Positions 28,401 to 38,763 of a stretch of DNA of 64,000 nt are shown here, in pieces. This DNA comes from Minwuia thermotolerans. GTDB lineage: Bacteria > Pseudomonadota > Alphaproteobacteria > Minwuiales > Minwuiaceae. Location of the stretch: positions 1-64,000 of the forward strand of contig NZ_PIGG01000004.1 in assembly GCF_002924445.1 (NCBI RefSeq). The letters run 5' to 3'. The first letter of the stretch is position 1, and the number at the start of each line of letters is the position of its first letter. A program made the position numbers and the translations under genes. The notes below the pieces were generated by a model that worked only from the letters and a program-made list of their open reading frames with translations, did no database searches and was not told the DNA's origin.

Positions 28401-30238
28401 GCAACGGCATGCTGCTGTCGCAGCAGATCCGCCTGCTGGCGGCCTTCGACCACCGCCACATCTTCATCGATCCCGATCCGGACCCGGCCGTCAGCTTCGC
28501 CGAGCGGCAACGGGTCTTCGAGCTCGGCCGCTCGAGCTGGGACGACTACGACCGCAGCAAGCTGTCAAAGGGCGCGATGATCGTGCCGCGGACCGAGAAG
28601 AAGGTGAAGCTGACGCCGGAGGCGGCGGCGGCGATCGGCGTAGAGCCGGCCGAGATGACGCCCTTCCAGGTGATGCAGGCGATCCTGCGCGCGCCGGCCG
28701 ACCTGCTCTGGTTCGGCGGCATCGGCACCTATGTGAAGTCGGAGGACGAGAGCCACGGCGACGCCGGCGACCGGGCCAACGACGCCATCCGGGTCGATGC
28801 GCGGGAACTGCGGGTCAAGGTGATCGGCGAAGGCGCGAACCTGGGCATCACCCAGCTCGGCCGCATCGAGTACGCAACCGGCGGCGGGCGCATCAACACC
28901 GACTTCATCGACAATTCGGCCGGCGTCGACTGTTCCGATCACGAGGTCAACATCAAGATCCTGCTGGGCGCCGTCGAGGCCGCCGGCGACATGACCCGCA
29001 AGCAGCGCAACACCCTGCTGGAGGAGATGACCGAGGCTGTCGCCGGCCTGGTGCTGGAGGACAACTACGTCCAGGGCCAGGCGGTCACCGTCGCCCAGGC
29101 GCGCGGACGGTCGGGCAACGGCCCCTGGGGGCGGCTGATGCGCTCCTACGCCCGGGAGGGGCTGCTCAACCGGGACATCGAGTACCTGCCCGACGACGAA
29201 GAGCTGTCGGAACGCCGCGGCGGCCTGACCCGGCCGGAACTCTGCGTCATCCTTTCCTACGCCAAGATGACGCTGAAGACGGAGCTGCTCGACAGCGCCC
29301 TGCCCGACGAGGACGGGCTGGAGGACGTGCTGTTCGGCTATTTCCCGGAAGCCGTCCAGAAACGCTACCCCGACGCCATCGAGGGCCATCGTCTGCGCCG
29401 GGAGATCATCGCCACCCGCATCGCCAATTTCATGGTCAACCGCGCCGGGCCGGCCTTTCCGCGGCTGGCGCAGGACGACCTGGGCGTGGATGCGGCGGAT
29501 GTCGGCCGGGTGGCGATGGCCACGCGCCAGGTCTTCCGGCTCGACCCGATCTGGGAGGCCATCGACGCCCTCGACAACAAGGTGCCGGCCGAAGTGCAGA
29601 CGCGCATGCTGCTGATGGTGCAGGACGCGATGGTGCGCGCCGGCCTGTGGTTCCTGCGCAACGCCGCCCAGCCGATCGGCCGGGTCCGCATTGCCGAACG
29701 CTTCCGCCCCGCCATCCAGGACCTGCGCGGACGGCTGGACGAGCAGCTGGGCGAGATGGAGCTGGCCGCCTTTCGCCAGCGCGCCGCCGATCTCGCGGCC
29801 GCGGGCGTGGACGAGAAGCTGGCGGCAGACGTCGCCGCCCTGCAGCCGCTGGCGACAACGCTGGACGTGGTCGACGCCGCCGAGACCGCGGCCCGCGACA
29901 TCGGGCTGGTGGCCGAGACCTATTTCGCCATCGGCGCGCGGCTGGGACTGGACTGGCTGCGCGCCCAGGCGGCCAATCTGATGCTGGAAAGCGCCTGGGA
30001 CCGCCAGGCCGTGAACATGCTGGTCGAGGACACCTACGCTCAGCAGCGCCAGCTCGCGGTCAACGCCTTCGCCGGCGACGCCGAAACGGTGAAGGGCGCG
30101 ATGGAGACCTTCGAGGCGCAGTACGGCCGCGATCTCGGCCGCATCGACCAGACCATGCACGAGATCCGCGCCGCCGGCGCCGTCGACATCGGCCGCCTCG
30201 TCCTCGCCAACCGTCAGATCGGCCGCCTGCTGGGATAG
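25433..30238 (+). CDS. gdhZ: NAD-dependent glutamate dehydrogenase, ~180-kDa class
   Basis: A 1601-residue catabolic glutamate dehydrogenase of the large L-GDH class found in Caulobacter (GdhZ), Pseudomonas and Streptomyces. An N-terminal ACT-containing region (about residues 1-690) precedes the catalytic domain: [21 protein letters not shown] is split across residues 812-832, with the catalytic lysine region [13 protein letters not shown] at 840-852 and the nucleotide-binding [15 protein letters not shown] at about 1132. The C-terminal extension is helical. It deaminates glutamate to 2-oxoglutarate with NAD. GGAGGGACGCC precedes ATG 25433. In Caulobacter the orthologue also restrains FtsZ assembly in a metabolite-dependent way; whether that applies here is unknown. 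Confidence 0.93.
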   Translation: [1601 protein letters not shown]

Positions 30239-30243
30239 ACCCT

Positions 30244-30430
30244 TCCGCTGTCTGATTGGACCGCCGCTCACTCGGCGTGTCACCCCCGCCTCTGTGCGGG
30301 GGTCCGGAGCGGCTTTGCCGCAATTCGATGATCCAGGCCGGATGCCCGCACAAGCCTGCCCCTGACCCCGTTCGGGGGGCGGGCATGACACCGAAGCTCT
30401 ACTGGCGATTCAATCCAACCGAGGATTGAT
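30244..30430 (-). repeat. Dispersed intergenic repeat, copy 1 (inverted relative to copy 2)
   Basis: The reverse complement of this stretch matches 58171-58334 over nearly its whole length (shared blocks TTGAATCGCCAGT, AGCTTCGGTGTCATGCCCGCC, GCGGGCATCCGG, CCGCTCCGGACCCCCGCACAG), with about 25 extra bases here. It contains the hairpin ACCCCCGC/GCGGGGGT at 30282-30303, which may terminate gdhZ. It begins 6 bp after the gdhZ stop. The rest of the 350-bp gap up to ccrM (30431-30588) holds a second hairpin (CCCCGGA/TCCGGGG, 30460-30480) and no gene. Confidence 0.75.
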
Positions 30431-30588
30431 CTGTCGAAGTCCTCGGGCTTGACGAGCCTGCCCCGGACCCCGTTCCGGGGAGTAGCGGTGTCGTGGCGCG
30501 GACGGGTGCACAGGCAATTCTGCCGTTTCTCTGATTCAGAAGGCGCGCGAGCCGGCCATGCCAACCCTCGCGCGCCAACCGGGATTGC

Positions 30589-31803
<1,215 letters not shown>

Positions 31804-31808
31804 GTTGT

Positions 31809-32414
31809 TCAAGTGAACATGTCACGAACGGGGCGGAATGACCGGCGATGGGCGGGCGTGGGGCCCAGCTGCTGTACCGCCTGACGGTGCTGTTCGGTGG
31901 CGTAGCCGGCATGGGTTTCCAGGCCGTAGCCGGGATAGAGCGCGCCCAGATCCCGCATCATCCGGTCGCGTTCGGTCTTGGCGATGATGGAGGCCGCGGC
32001 GATGGCGAGTTCCGTGCCGTCGCCGCCGATCACCGGCAGGCCGGGACAGGGCAGCCGCTCGGGCAGGCGGTTGCCGTCCACCAGCACCCCGGCGGGCCGC
32101 ATGGGCAGGGCCTCGATCGCGCGCTGCATGGCCAGCATGGCGGCGTGCAGGATGTTGAGCGTGTCGATCTCCTCGACAGAGGCCTGGCCGACGGCGACCA
32201 CCGCGACCGCGCGGATCGCGAGCGCCAGCGCCTCCCGCGCCGCCGGCGCGATCAGCTTGGAATCGTTGACGCCCTCCAGCATGAAGTCTTCGGGCAGGAT
32301 GACGGCGGCGGCCACGACCGGGCCGGCGATGGGGCCGCGCCCGGCCTCGTCGACGCCGGCCACCGGGCCCTGCCAGATACGGCTGCGTTCAGTTTCCAGC
32401 ATTCGGTCGGGCAT
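31809..32414 (-). CDS. rnhB: Ribonuclease HII
   Basis: A 201-residue RNase HII, which nicks RNA-DNA hybrids and removes single ribonucleotides from DNA. The family motif GVDEAGRGPIAGPVVAAAV lies at residues 19-37, with acidic residues (D-E and the later GDGTELAIAAASIIAKTERD aspartates/glutamates) forming the metal site. The start codon is inside the 3' end of the upstream antiporter gene (26-bp overlap), so the two are translationally linked. Lies upstream of ccrM, a common alphaproteobacterial arrangement. Confidence 0.93.
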   Translation of the reverse strand: MPDRMLETERSRIWQGPVAGVDEAGRGPIAGPVVAAAVILPEDFMLEGVNDSKLIAPAAREALALAIRAVAVVAVGQASVEEIDTLNILHAAMLAMQRAIEALPMRPAGVLVDGNRLPERLPCPGLPVIGGDGTELAIAAASIIAKTERDRMMRDLGALYPGYGLETHAGYATEQHRQAVQQLGPTPAHRRSFRPVRDMFT

Positions 32415-33813
32415 CGCCCCTTTCTCCCCCTCGCGCTCCCCCTGCCGCTCCGCCGCCGGAGCCGTCTTCCCCGTCCCCGGCCGCGCCCCCGCGCTTCGGC
32501 CGGACACGCCGCATCAGCCGGTCCACCTCGCCCCGGCTGTAGTCGCCCAGCGTCATCGACACCCGCCCCGGCCGCGGCGCGGCCGCCGCCGGCGCCCGCC
32601 GCCCCCGGCCGCGGAAATAGACCGCGCCCAGGAAATCCTCGAAGGTCCTGACGCGCCGCCACTTCACCCGCGCCATCCGCCGGGCGGAGAACAGCACGAA
32701 GGGGCTGGAGATCAGGCTGAGGACGATGACCGAGGTCATCAGATCCCGGCTGTAGCCGTCGACCACCCCCGCCGCCGCGCCGGCGGCCACCAGGATGAAG
32801 GAGAACTCGCCGACCTGGCCGATCACCGTGCCGGCCAGCCAGGCCCGGGGCCAGGGCTCGCCCAGCATGCGGAAGATGCCGATATTCGCCGCCGTCTTGG
32901 TCAGGGTCACCAGCAGCAGCAGCCCCAGCACGACAGCGAGGTTCTCATAGATGAATCCGAGGTCGAGCAGCAAGCCGATCGAGAGGAAGAACACCATCAG
33001 CAGCACCGACTGGATCGGCTGCACCGCGCTGATCATCTTGCCGCGTTCGATGGTGTTGCCGACCACCAGCCCGCCGACGAAGGCGCCATAGGCCGGCGAC
33101 AGGCCGAGCACGCCGCTGACCGCCGCGCCGGCGAAACAGATCGCGAGGCCGCCCATGGCGGCGAGATCGGCGTTGTCGGTGATCCAGTGGGCGAAGGGCA
33201 GGTGCTCGCGCTTGCGCCGGCTGAGCAGGAAGACGACGCCGACGAGGATGGCCACGGCGACGATCACCGGCAGGGCCGCGTCGGCGGGTCCGGCGCCCTC
33301 CCGCCCCATCTCGGAGACGATGATCAGCATCGGCACCACGGCCAGATCCTGCGCCACGAGCACGCCGACGGCCAGGCGGCCGACGTCGGAGCGGAGCTCG
33401 CCGATGTCCTCCAGGATCTTGATGGCGACGGCGGTCGACGACAGGCTGAGGCCGAAGCCGACGATCAGCGCCACCTGCGGGGTCCAGCCCGACGCCGCGC
33501 CGATCAGCCAGGCCGTGCCCACGCCCAGCAGCACCTGCAGGCCGGCGACGGTGACGGCGAGGCGCCAGACGCGGCGGAAACTGCGCAGCGACAGCTCCAT
33601 GCCGATCAGGAACAGCAGCATCAGCACGCCCAGCTCGGCGATGAACTCGACCTCGTCGCGGTCGCCGATCACGCCCAGCAGCGACGGCCCCAGGACGATG
33701 CCGGCGGCGATGTAGCCGACCACGACGGGCTGGCGCATCCGGCTGAACGCCAGGCCGCAGGCGAGCGCGGCCACGGCCACGATCGCGAGATTGATCAGCT
33801 CCTGTTCGTGCAT
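32389..33813 (-). CDS. Cation:proton antiporter, CPA2 family
   Basis: A 474-residue inner-membrane antiporter with 12-13 hydrophobic segments in the first 390 residues, including the characteristic broken-helix regions (LLFLIGMELSLRSF; GFGLSLSSTAVAIKIL). The C-terminal ~80 residues are hydrophilic and rich in Arg, Gly and Pro with no RCK/TrkA-N domain, unlike KefB/KefC. It probably exchanges K+ or Na+ for H+. Its 3' end overlaps rnhB by 26 bp, and the low-complexity C-terminal tail is encoded partly in the overlap. Confidence 0.87.
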   Translation of the reverse strand: MHEQELINLAIVAVAALACGLAFSRMRQPVVVGYIAAGIVLGPSLLGVIGDRDEVEFIAELGVLMLLFLIGMELSLRSFRRVWRLAVTVAGLQVLLGVGTAWLIGAASGWTPQVALIVGFGLSLSSTAVAIKILEDIGELRSDVGRLAVGVLVAQDLAVVPMLIIVSEMGREGAGPADAALPVIVAVAILVGVVFLLSRRKREHLPFAHWITDNADLAAMGGLAICFAGAAVSGVLGLSPAYGAFVGGLVVGNTIERGKMISAVQPIQSVLLMVFFLSIGLLLDLGFIYENLAVVLGLLLLVTLTKTAANIGIFRMLGEPWPRAWLAGTVIGQVGEFSFILVAAGAAAGVVDGYSRDLMTSVIVLSLISSPFVLFSARRMARVKWRRVRTFEDFLGAVYFRGRGRRAPAAAAPRPGRVSMTLGDYSRGEVDRLMRRVRPKRGGAAGDGEDGSGGGAAGGARGGERGDARPNAGN

Positions 33814-33939
33814 CGCCCCAATCTAGAGCAATTCGGGCGGAATTGGCACTGACGACGCACACCCGGCGATGCGGCGGCGGCATGCGCGCCGCAGCCATCT
33901 GCCTTCATTACCATCCCCGAGGGGGGCCTGCGCCGCTCG

Positions 33940-35073
33940 TCAGAGCAGCGAGAGCTGATCCCCCGGCGCCGGCGGTCTCTGGAAACGCGAGGTATCGAGC
34001 CGCAGCTTCGCCTCGTTCAGGCCCAGCCGCCGGGCAGCGATGCGGAAGCGGCGCGCCATCATTTCGGCATAGGGTCCGGCGCCGGACATGCGCCGCCCCC
34101 AGGCGGCGTCGTAGTCCCGGCCGCCGCGCATGTCCCGGATCAGTTTCATGATGCGTCCGGCCCGGTTCGGGGTCTCGCTCTCCAGCCATTCGCGGAACAG
34201 GTCGGCGATCTCCAGCGGCAGGCGCAGCAGGATGTAGCCGGCCTCCCGGGCGCCGGCCTCGGCCGCCCGCTCCAGGATCGCCTCCATCTCCGGCTCGTTC
34301 AGCGAGGGGATCATCGGCGCGGCCATGACGGCGGTGCGCACCCCGGCCCGGGAGAGCTCCCGGATCGCCGCCAGCCGGTTCTCCGGCGTGGACGCCCGGG
34401 GCTCCATGGAGCGCGCCAGCCGCCTGTCCAGCGTGGTCACCGACAGCGCCACCTTGACCAGACCCTTCTCCGCCATGGGCGCCAGAATGTCGAGGTCGCG
34501 GGTCACCAGCGCCGACTTGGTGACGATGCCGACCGGATGCTCGAAGCGGGCCAGCACCTCCAGGATCTGGCGGGTGACCTGACGCCGGCGCTCGATCGGC
34601 TGATAGGGGTCGGTATTGGTGCCAATGGCGATGACGCGGCACTGGTAGCCCGGCGCGCGCAGTTCCTTTTCCAGCAGCCGCGCGGCCTCGGGCTTGTAGA
34701 GCAGCTTCGTCTCGAAATCGATGCCGGGAGACAGGCCAAGATACGCGTGGGTCGGCCGCGCGAAGCAGTAGATGCAGCCGTGCTCGCAGCCGCGATAGGG
34801 GTTGATCGAGCGGTCGAAGGAGATGTCGGGCGAGCTGTTGCGGGCGATGATGGTGCGCGTGGCGTCCGCGGTCTCGGTCGTCCGGACGCCCGCTCCGTCC
34901 TCCAGCCACTCCTCGGGCGGGGTCCAGCCATCGTCGATCCAGACGCGCTCCTCGGCCTCGAAGCGACCCGAGCGGTTGGACCGCGCGCCCCGGCCCCTGG
35001 CCTGGGCCGGTCCGGCCGCCGCGGACATGTCGAAGCCATGACCGCCATAGGTTATGTTCTTTTTTTGTTCCAT
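33940..35073 (-). CDS. PA0069-family radical SAM protein (SplB-like)
   Basis: About 377 residues. The radical SAM cluster motif CEHGCIYC (CxxxCxxC) is within NPYRGCEHGCIYCFARPTHAY, followed by GIDFETKLLYKPEAA and a TIM-barrel region; these are hallmarks of the PA0069/SplB-like family related to spore photoproduct lyase. Substrate unknown in non-sporulating bacteria; DNA repair has been suggested for relatives only. Start is uncertain: ATG 35073 gives a Lys-rich N-terminus (MEQKKNITYGG), while ATG 35028 would start at MSAAAGPAQARGRG; neither has a strong ribosome-binding site. Confidence 0.85.
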   Translation of the reverse strand: MEQKKNITYGGHGFDMSAAAGPAQARGRGARSNRSGRFEAEERVWIDDGWTPPEEWLEDGAGVRTTETADATRTIIARNSSPDISFDRSINPYRGCEHGCIYCFARPTHAYLGLSPGIDFETKLLYKPEAARLLEKELRAPGYQCRVIAIGTNTDPYQPIERRRQVTRQILEVLARFEHPVGIVTKSALVTRDLDILAPMAEKGLVKVALSVTTLDRRLARSMEPRASTPENRLAAIRELSRAGVRTAVMAAPMIPSLNEPEMEAILERAAEAGAREAGYILLRLPLEIADLFREWLESETPNRAGRIMKLIRDMRGGRDYDAAWGRRMSGAGPYAEMMARRFRIAARRLGLNEAKLRLDTSRFQRPPAPGDQLSLL

Positions 35074-35124
35074 GCCCGGATGGAACCATTGCAGGGCCAC
35101 GCGGTCAAGCGGCAATGGCCGGGA

Positions 35125-36288
35125 TCAGTTGCGGCTGACGTTCAGGCCGTCGCCCTGGCCCTGCAGGACGATCTCGACGCGGCGGTTGCGCGGCTCGTAG
35201 ACGCCGTCGGCGGTCGGCACCAGGGGCTGTGTCTCGCCATGCGCCTCGATGTCCATCACCGCCTCCACGCCATGGCTGCGGATCTCGGCGGCGGTGTTGC
35301 GCGCGCGCCGTTCGGACAGGGCGCGGTTGTAGGCGGCGTCGCCGGAACGGTCGGTGTGACCCGCCAGTTCGATCACGGCCGTACCGTCCTGGCGGGCGCG
35401 GTCGCTCGCCTCGGCGACGGTCTGGCGCGCCTCGTCACCCAGCTCGGCGCTGTCCAGGGCGAAGAAGACGACATAGGAGCGGCGCAGGCTGGCCGCGGCC
35501 CGGGCCTGGGCGTTGGGCAGCGGCTCGGCCTGCGGCCTGGGCGGCTCGGCGGCGCGCGCCGGCGCGAGACGCCGGGGCGCCGTGGTTTCCTTCGGTCCCC
35601 TGGCGGCGGGCAGGGCGGAGGCTGCGGCGTCGCGCACGCTCGTCGCGGCGCGGGCGGCCCTGGGCGGCTCGCCGAAGCGGTAGCGCAGGCCCAGTACCGC
35701 GGTGTGGGCCGCATAGCTGGCGTCGATGGTGGCGCCGGTCGAATCGCGGAATTCGGCCTCGCCGGTGCGGAAATAGCGGTACTCGGCGATCAGCGAGAGA
35801 TTCGGATCCAGCGCGAAGGCGACGCCGGCCAGGCCCTGCATGGCGAGCTCCGTGGCGCCGTCGTCCAGGGTCCGGCCGCCGCCGAAATTGAAATCGTTGG
35901 CCTGGACCTGGGCGATGCCGATGCCGCCGCCGACATAGGGATAGACGCCGGTGTCGTTGTCGTATTCCCAGACCAGATTGACGAGGCCGCCGAGAACGCC
36001 GAAGGAGCCGCCAACATTCGCGCCGTTGAAGCTGTCGGCCCGGTTGTGGCGGTAGCTCAGCTCCGTCTCCAGACGGATCCCGGTGCGGAACTGGTAGCCG
36101 AAGGCCGCGAGGCCGCCCGCGCCGATGGCCACTTCCAGGTCGCCCGCCACGCCGCCGGAAAGTTCGCGGTCGCCGACATGCTGGCCCAGGACGCCGCCGG
36201 CCAGGTACGGCCCGTCGATCTCCGCCAGTGCCGCCGCCGGAAGCAGCGCCAGCGCCGCGGCCGCAACCGCCGTCAGACGTCGTTTCAT
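35125..36288 (-). CDS. OmpA-family outer-membrane protein (beta-barrel plus OmpA C-domain)
   Basis: About 387 residues: a Sec signal peptide (MKRRLTAVAAAALALLPAAALA), an eight-stranded barrel-like region (residues ~23-215, alternating hydrophobics, ending in HTAVLGLRYRFGE), an Ala/Pro-rich linker (~220-265) and an OmpA peptidoglycan-binding domain (~270-385) with IELAGHTDRSGDAAYNRALS and RRARNTAAEI. It should tether the outer membrane to peptidoglycan. The next Met/Val upstream (GTG 36303) is an alternative start. Not obviously in an operon, although moaB and slt follow the same strand upstream. Confidence 0.88.
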   Translation of the reverse strand: MKRRLTAVAAAALALLPAAALAEIDGPYLAGGVLGQHVGDRELSGGVAGDLEVAIGAGGLAAFGYQFRTGIRLETELSYRHNRADSFNGANVGGSFGVLGGLVNLVWEYDNDTGVYPYVGGGIGIAQVQANDFNFGGGRTLDDGATELAMQGLAGVAFALDPNLSLIAEYRYFRTGEAEFRDSTGATIDASYAAHTAVLGLRYRFGEPPRAARAATSVRDAAASALPAARGPKETTAPRRLAPARAAEPPRPQAEPLPNAQARAAASLRRSYVVFFALDSAELGDEARQTVAEASDRARQDGTAVIELAGHTDRSGDAAYNRALSERRARNTAAEIRSHGVEAVMDIEAHGETQPLVPTADGVYEPRNRRVEIVLQGQGDGLNVSRN

Positions 36289-36375
36289 CGTCAAATTACC
36301 CACTCATGCGCCCCCCGGCCGCGCAGAATTGCGCGGGGCCGCGCCCCTGCACAACCCCTTTGTGTCCGGAAAGGT

Positions 36376-36903
36376 TCAGCTTTCCCTGAGCCGTGGCAGC
36401 AATTCAACGAAGTTGCAGGGACGGAAGCGGATGTCGAGCTGGGTGGCCAGGATCATGTCCCAGCCATCGCGGCAGGCCCCCGGCGACCCCGGCAGGGCAA
36501 AGATGTAGGTGCCGCGGGCGACGCCGGCGGCGCAGCGCGACTGGATCGTCGAGGTGCCGATCTTCTCGTAGGAGAGCATGCGGAACAGCTCGCCGAAGCC
36601 GGCGATCTCCTTTTCGCAGACGTCGGACAGAGCCTCCGGCGTGACGTCGCGGCCCGTCACCCCGGTGCCGCCGGTGGCGATGACCACGTCGACGCCCTCA
36701 TCGTCGGCCCAGGCCCGCAGCCGTTCGGCGATCGCGGCCCGCTCGTCAACAACGATCAACCGCGCCGCCAGCCGGTGGCCGGCCGCCTCCAGCCGCTCCA
36801 CCAGCACGTCGCCGGACCTGTCGGTTTCCGGCGTGCGGGTATCCGAGACGGTCAGCACGGCGATGTTCACGGGCACGAAGTCCCGGCTCTCGTCAATCGG
36901 CAC
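36376..36903 (-). CDS. moaB: MoaB/MogA-family molybdenum cofactor protein
   Basis: A 175-residue MoCF-biosynthesis-fold protein. Motifs are [16 protein letters not shown] near residue 18 and [19 protein letters not shown] near 80, as in MoaB, which adenylylates molybdopterin or plays a related role in molybdenum cofactor assembly. A GTG start at 36903 with GGGGAGG 7-8 nt upstream is preferred; it overlaps the 3' end of the lytic transglycosylase gene by 11 bp. No other moa/mob genes are in the window. Confidence 0.88.
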   Translation of the reverse strand: MPIDESRDFVPVNIAVLTVSDTRTPETDRSGDVLVERLEAAGHRLAARLIVVDERAAIAERLRAWADDEGVDVVIATGGTGVTGRDVTPEALSDVCEKEIAGFGELFRMLSYEKIGTSTIQSRCAAGVARGTYIFALPGSPGACRDGWDMILATQLDIRFRPCNFVELLPRLRES

Positions 36904-38668
36904 CGATGCCTCCCCTTCCGATGAGGACCGGCGCCGCGGCGCGCGGCGGCGGACTGTAGAAGGGCCAGCGCCCTTCGGCCAGTTCGCCCAGCGTCGGCGT
37001 CTCCCACCCAAGCCGGTCGCGGTAGATCCAGTAGGCCGCCAGCACGTCGCGCACGAACAGGCGCGTCTGCAGCGACCCCATGAGCTCCAGGAACAGCAGC
37101 GGATCGTCGCGGTCGCCGAAGCGGCGCTGCCATTCGCGCACATTGCCCGGCCCCGCATTGTAGGCCGCCAGCACGTGCAGCAGGCTGCCGTCGGGCTCCA
37201 CCGCCGTCATCAGATAGGCGAGATAGGACTGGCCCAGTTCCAGGCTGACCTCGGCATCGAACAGCGCCGCCCGACCCGGCGGCGGCCGCCCGGACTTGCG
37301 CGCGATGTAGTCGGCGGTACGCGGCATCAGCTGCATCAGGCCGCTGGCGCCGCGGCCGCTGCGCGCGCGGGTGTCGAAACCCGATTCGCGGCGCGCCACC
37401 GCCAGCAGCAGGGCGCGGCCGATCGGCTGACCCTCGTCGATCTGCCAGTCCGGCAGCGGGAACAGTGCCGGATCGTGGCGCTCGCCGAAGCTGTTCAGGC
37501 GGATGCGGGCGATGCGGTAGGCCGTGGCCGGGGCGTCGAGCGCCGCAGACAACGCCATCAGCAGCGCCGAGCCGCGGGCGTCCGCGCGGCGCGACAGGCG
37601 GCGCAGCTCCAGATCGGCGCGGGCGATCTGACCGGCCTCGGTCAGGGCGATGGCGCGCCGGATCGCCGGATTGGCGGCCATCAGCGCCTCGACCGCCGCA
37701 GCCGTCAGCCCGGGCGGCGACCATTCGAAGTCGCCGCGGTCGGCGAGCTGGCGCGCGGCCAGCAGCCCGTACATGTCCCGGCTGTAGCTGGCCGCCCGGC
37801 GCAGATAGGGCACCACGGCGGCGTAGCGGCCGGCCGCCAGCGCCGCCCGCGCCGCCCAGAAGTCGGCGGCCCCGCCCATGTGGCCAATATGATCCGGCGC
37901 CGTGTCGGCGGCGGCGGCGAAGCGGTAGTGGGATTCGGCATGCCGGCCCATGGCCCAGAGCGCCAGCCCTGCATAGAACGAACCGGCGCGCATGCCGCCG
38001 CCCGGCCCCTGGCGGGCCAGGTCGCCCTGTTTCAGCGCACGCTCGAAACGGGCCTTGGACAGGTGGCCCCGGGCCAGCGTGGCCCGTGCCTCCGCCATCG
38101 CCGCCGGCGACATCGCCTGCCCCCTCGGACCGTCCAGCATGTTCTCGGTAACCGTCATGCGGTCGCGCAGCACATTGCGCCGGACCTGAGCCAGCACCGC
38201 CCTGTCATGACCGGTGCGGCCGCTCTCCGCGGCCTCCGCGCGCGTGGCCGGGCGCGCGGCCGGCAGCTCCACCCCCGCCGGCAGCTCCAGACGCGCGACC
38301 CACGGCCCGGGCAGCGGCTTCCAGCCGGCGATGCGCCGCTTCTGCGCCAGGGCGTGCAGCCGCTCGGCCATGGGGTGGTCGCCATGGGCCTTCATCCAGC
38401 GGTGCAGCTCGGCATAGGCGGAGCGATAGGCGGTCGGGTGCATGTAGCGCTGGAACTGAACATGGCCAAGCAGCAAGCGGTCCTGCAGCCCGCCGATCAG
38501 CCGGTCCGCGGTACGCCAGTCGCCATGGCGCTGAGCCTCGAAGATGCGCGCATATCGCCCGGCGTCGGCGTCCGAAAGCACGCGCGGCAGCGGCTCCGCC
38601 AGTGCCGCCGACGCCCCCGCCGCCAGCAGCGCGAGACTTGCGAGCCACATTCCCAACCTGCCAAACAT
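36893..38668 (-). CDS. Soluble lytic murein transglycosylase (Slt70-like)
   Basis: A 591-residue periplasmic enzyme with a signal peptide ([21 protein letters not shown]), a long alpha-superhelical region (about 30-430) and a C-terminal lysozyme-like SLT domain. The catalytic glutamate is in [20 protein letters not shown] (about residue 447), followed by [14 protein letters not shown] and the AYNAGPGNV motif. It cleaves the MurNAc-GlcNAc bond with 1,6-anhydro product formation. Overlaps moaB, which is unrelated functionally. Confidence 0.92.
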   Translation of the reverse strand: MFGRLGMWLASLALLAAGASAALAEPLPRVLSDADAGRYARIFEAQRHGDWRTADRLIGGLQDRLLLGHVQFQRYMHPTAYRSAYAELHRWMKAHGDHPMAERLHALAQKRRIAGWKPLPGPWVARLELPAGVELPAARPATRAEAAESGRTGHDRAVLAQVRRNVLRDRMTVTENMLDGPRGQAMSPAAMAEARATLARGHLSKARFERALKQGDLARQGPGGGMRAGSFYAGLALWAMGRHAESHYRFAAAADTAPDHIGHMGGAADFWAARAALAAGRYAAVVPYLRRAASYSRDMYGLLAARQLADRGDFEWSPPGLTAAAVEALMAANPAIRRAIALTEAGQIARADLELRRLSRRADARGSALLMALSAALDAPATAYRIARIRLNSFGERHDPALFPLPDWQIDEGQPIGRALLLAVARRESGFDTRARSGRGASGLMQLMPRTADYIARKSGRPPPGRAALFDAEVSLELGQSYLAYLMTAVEPDGSLLHVLAAYNAGPGNVREWQRRFGDRDDPLLFLELMGSLQTRLFVRDVLAAYWIYRDRLGWETPTLGELAEGRWPFYSPPPRAAAPVLIGRGGIGAD

Positions 38669-38763
38669 GCCGCAATGAAACCCGAAGCGCCGCCGACCGC
38701 AAGCTTGTCGGCGGCCGGCGGCTCGGGAAAGATGTCGCGACCGCCAGCCCGGAAAGGATTTTC

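Noticed and set aside
25319-28510. A 1063-codon minus-strand open frame inside gdhZ
   Set aside because: Shadow frame; gdhZ on the plus strand is intact and recognisable.
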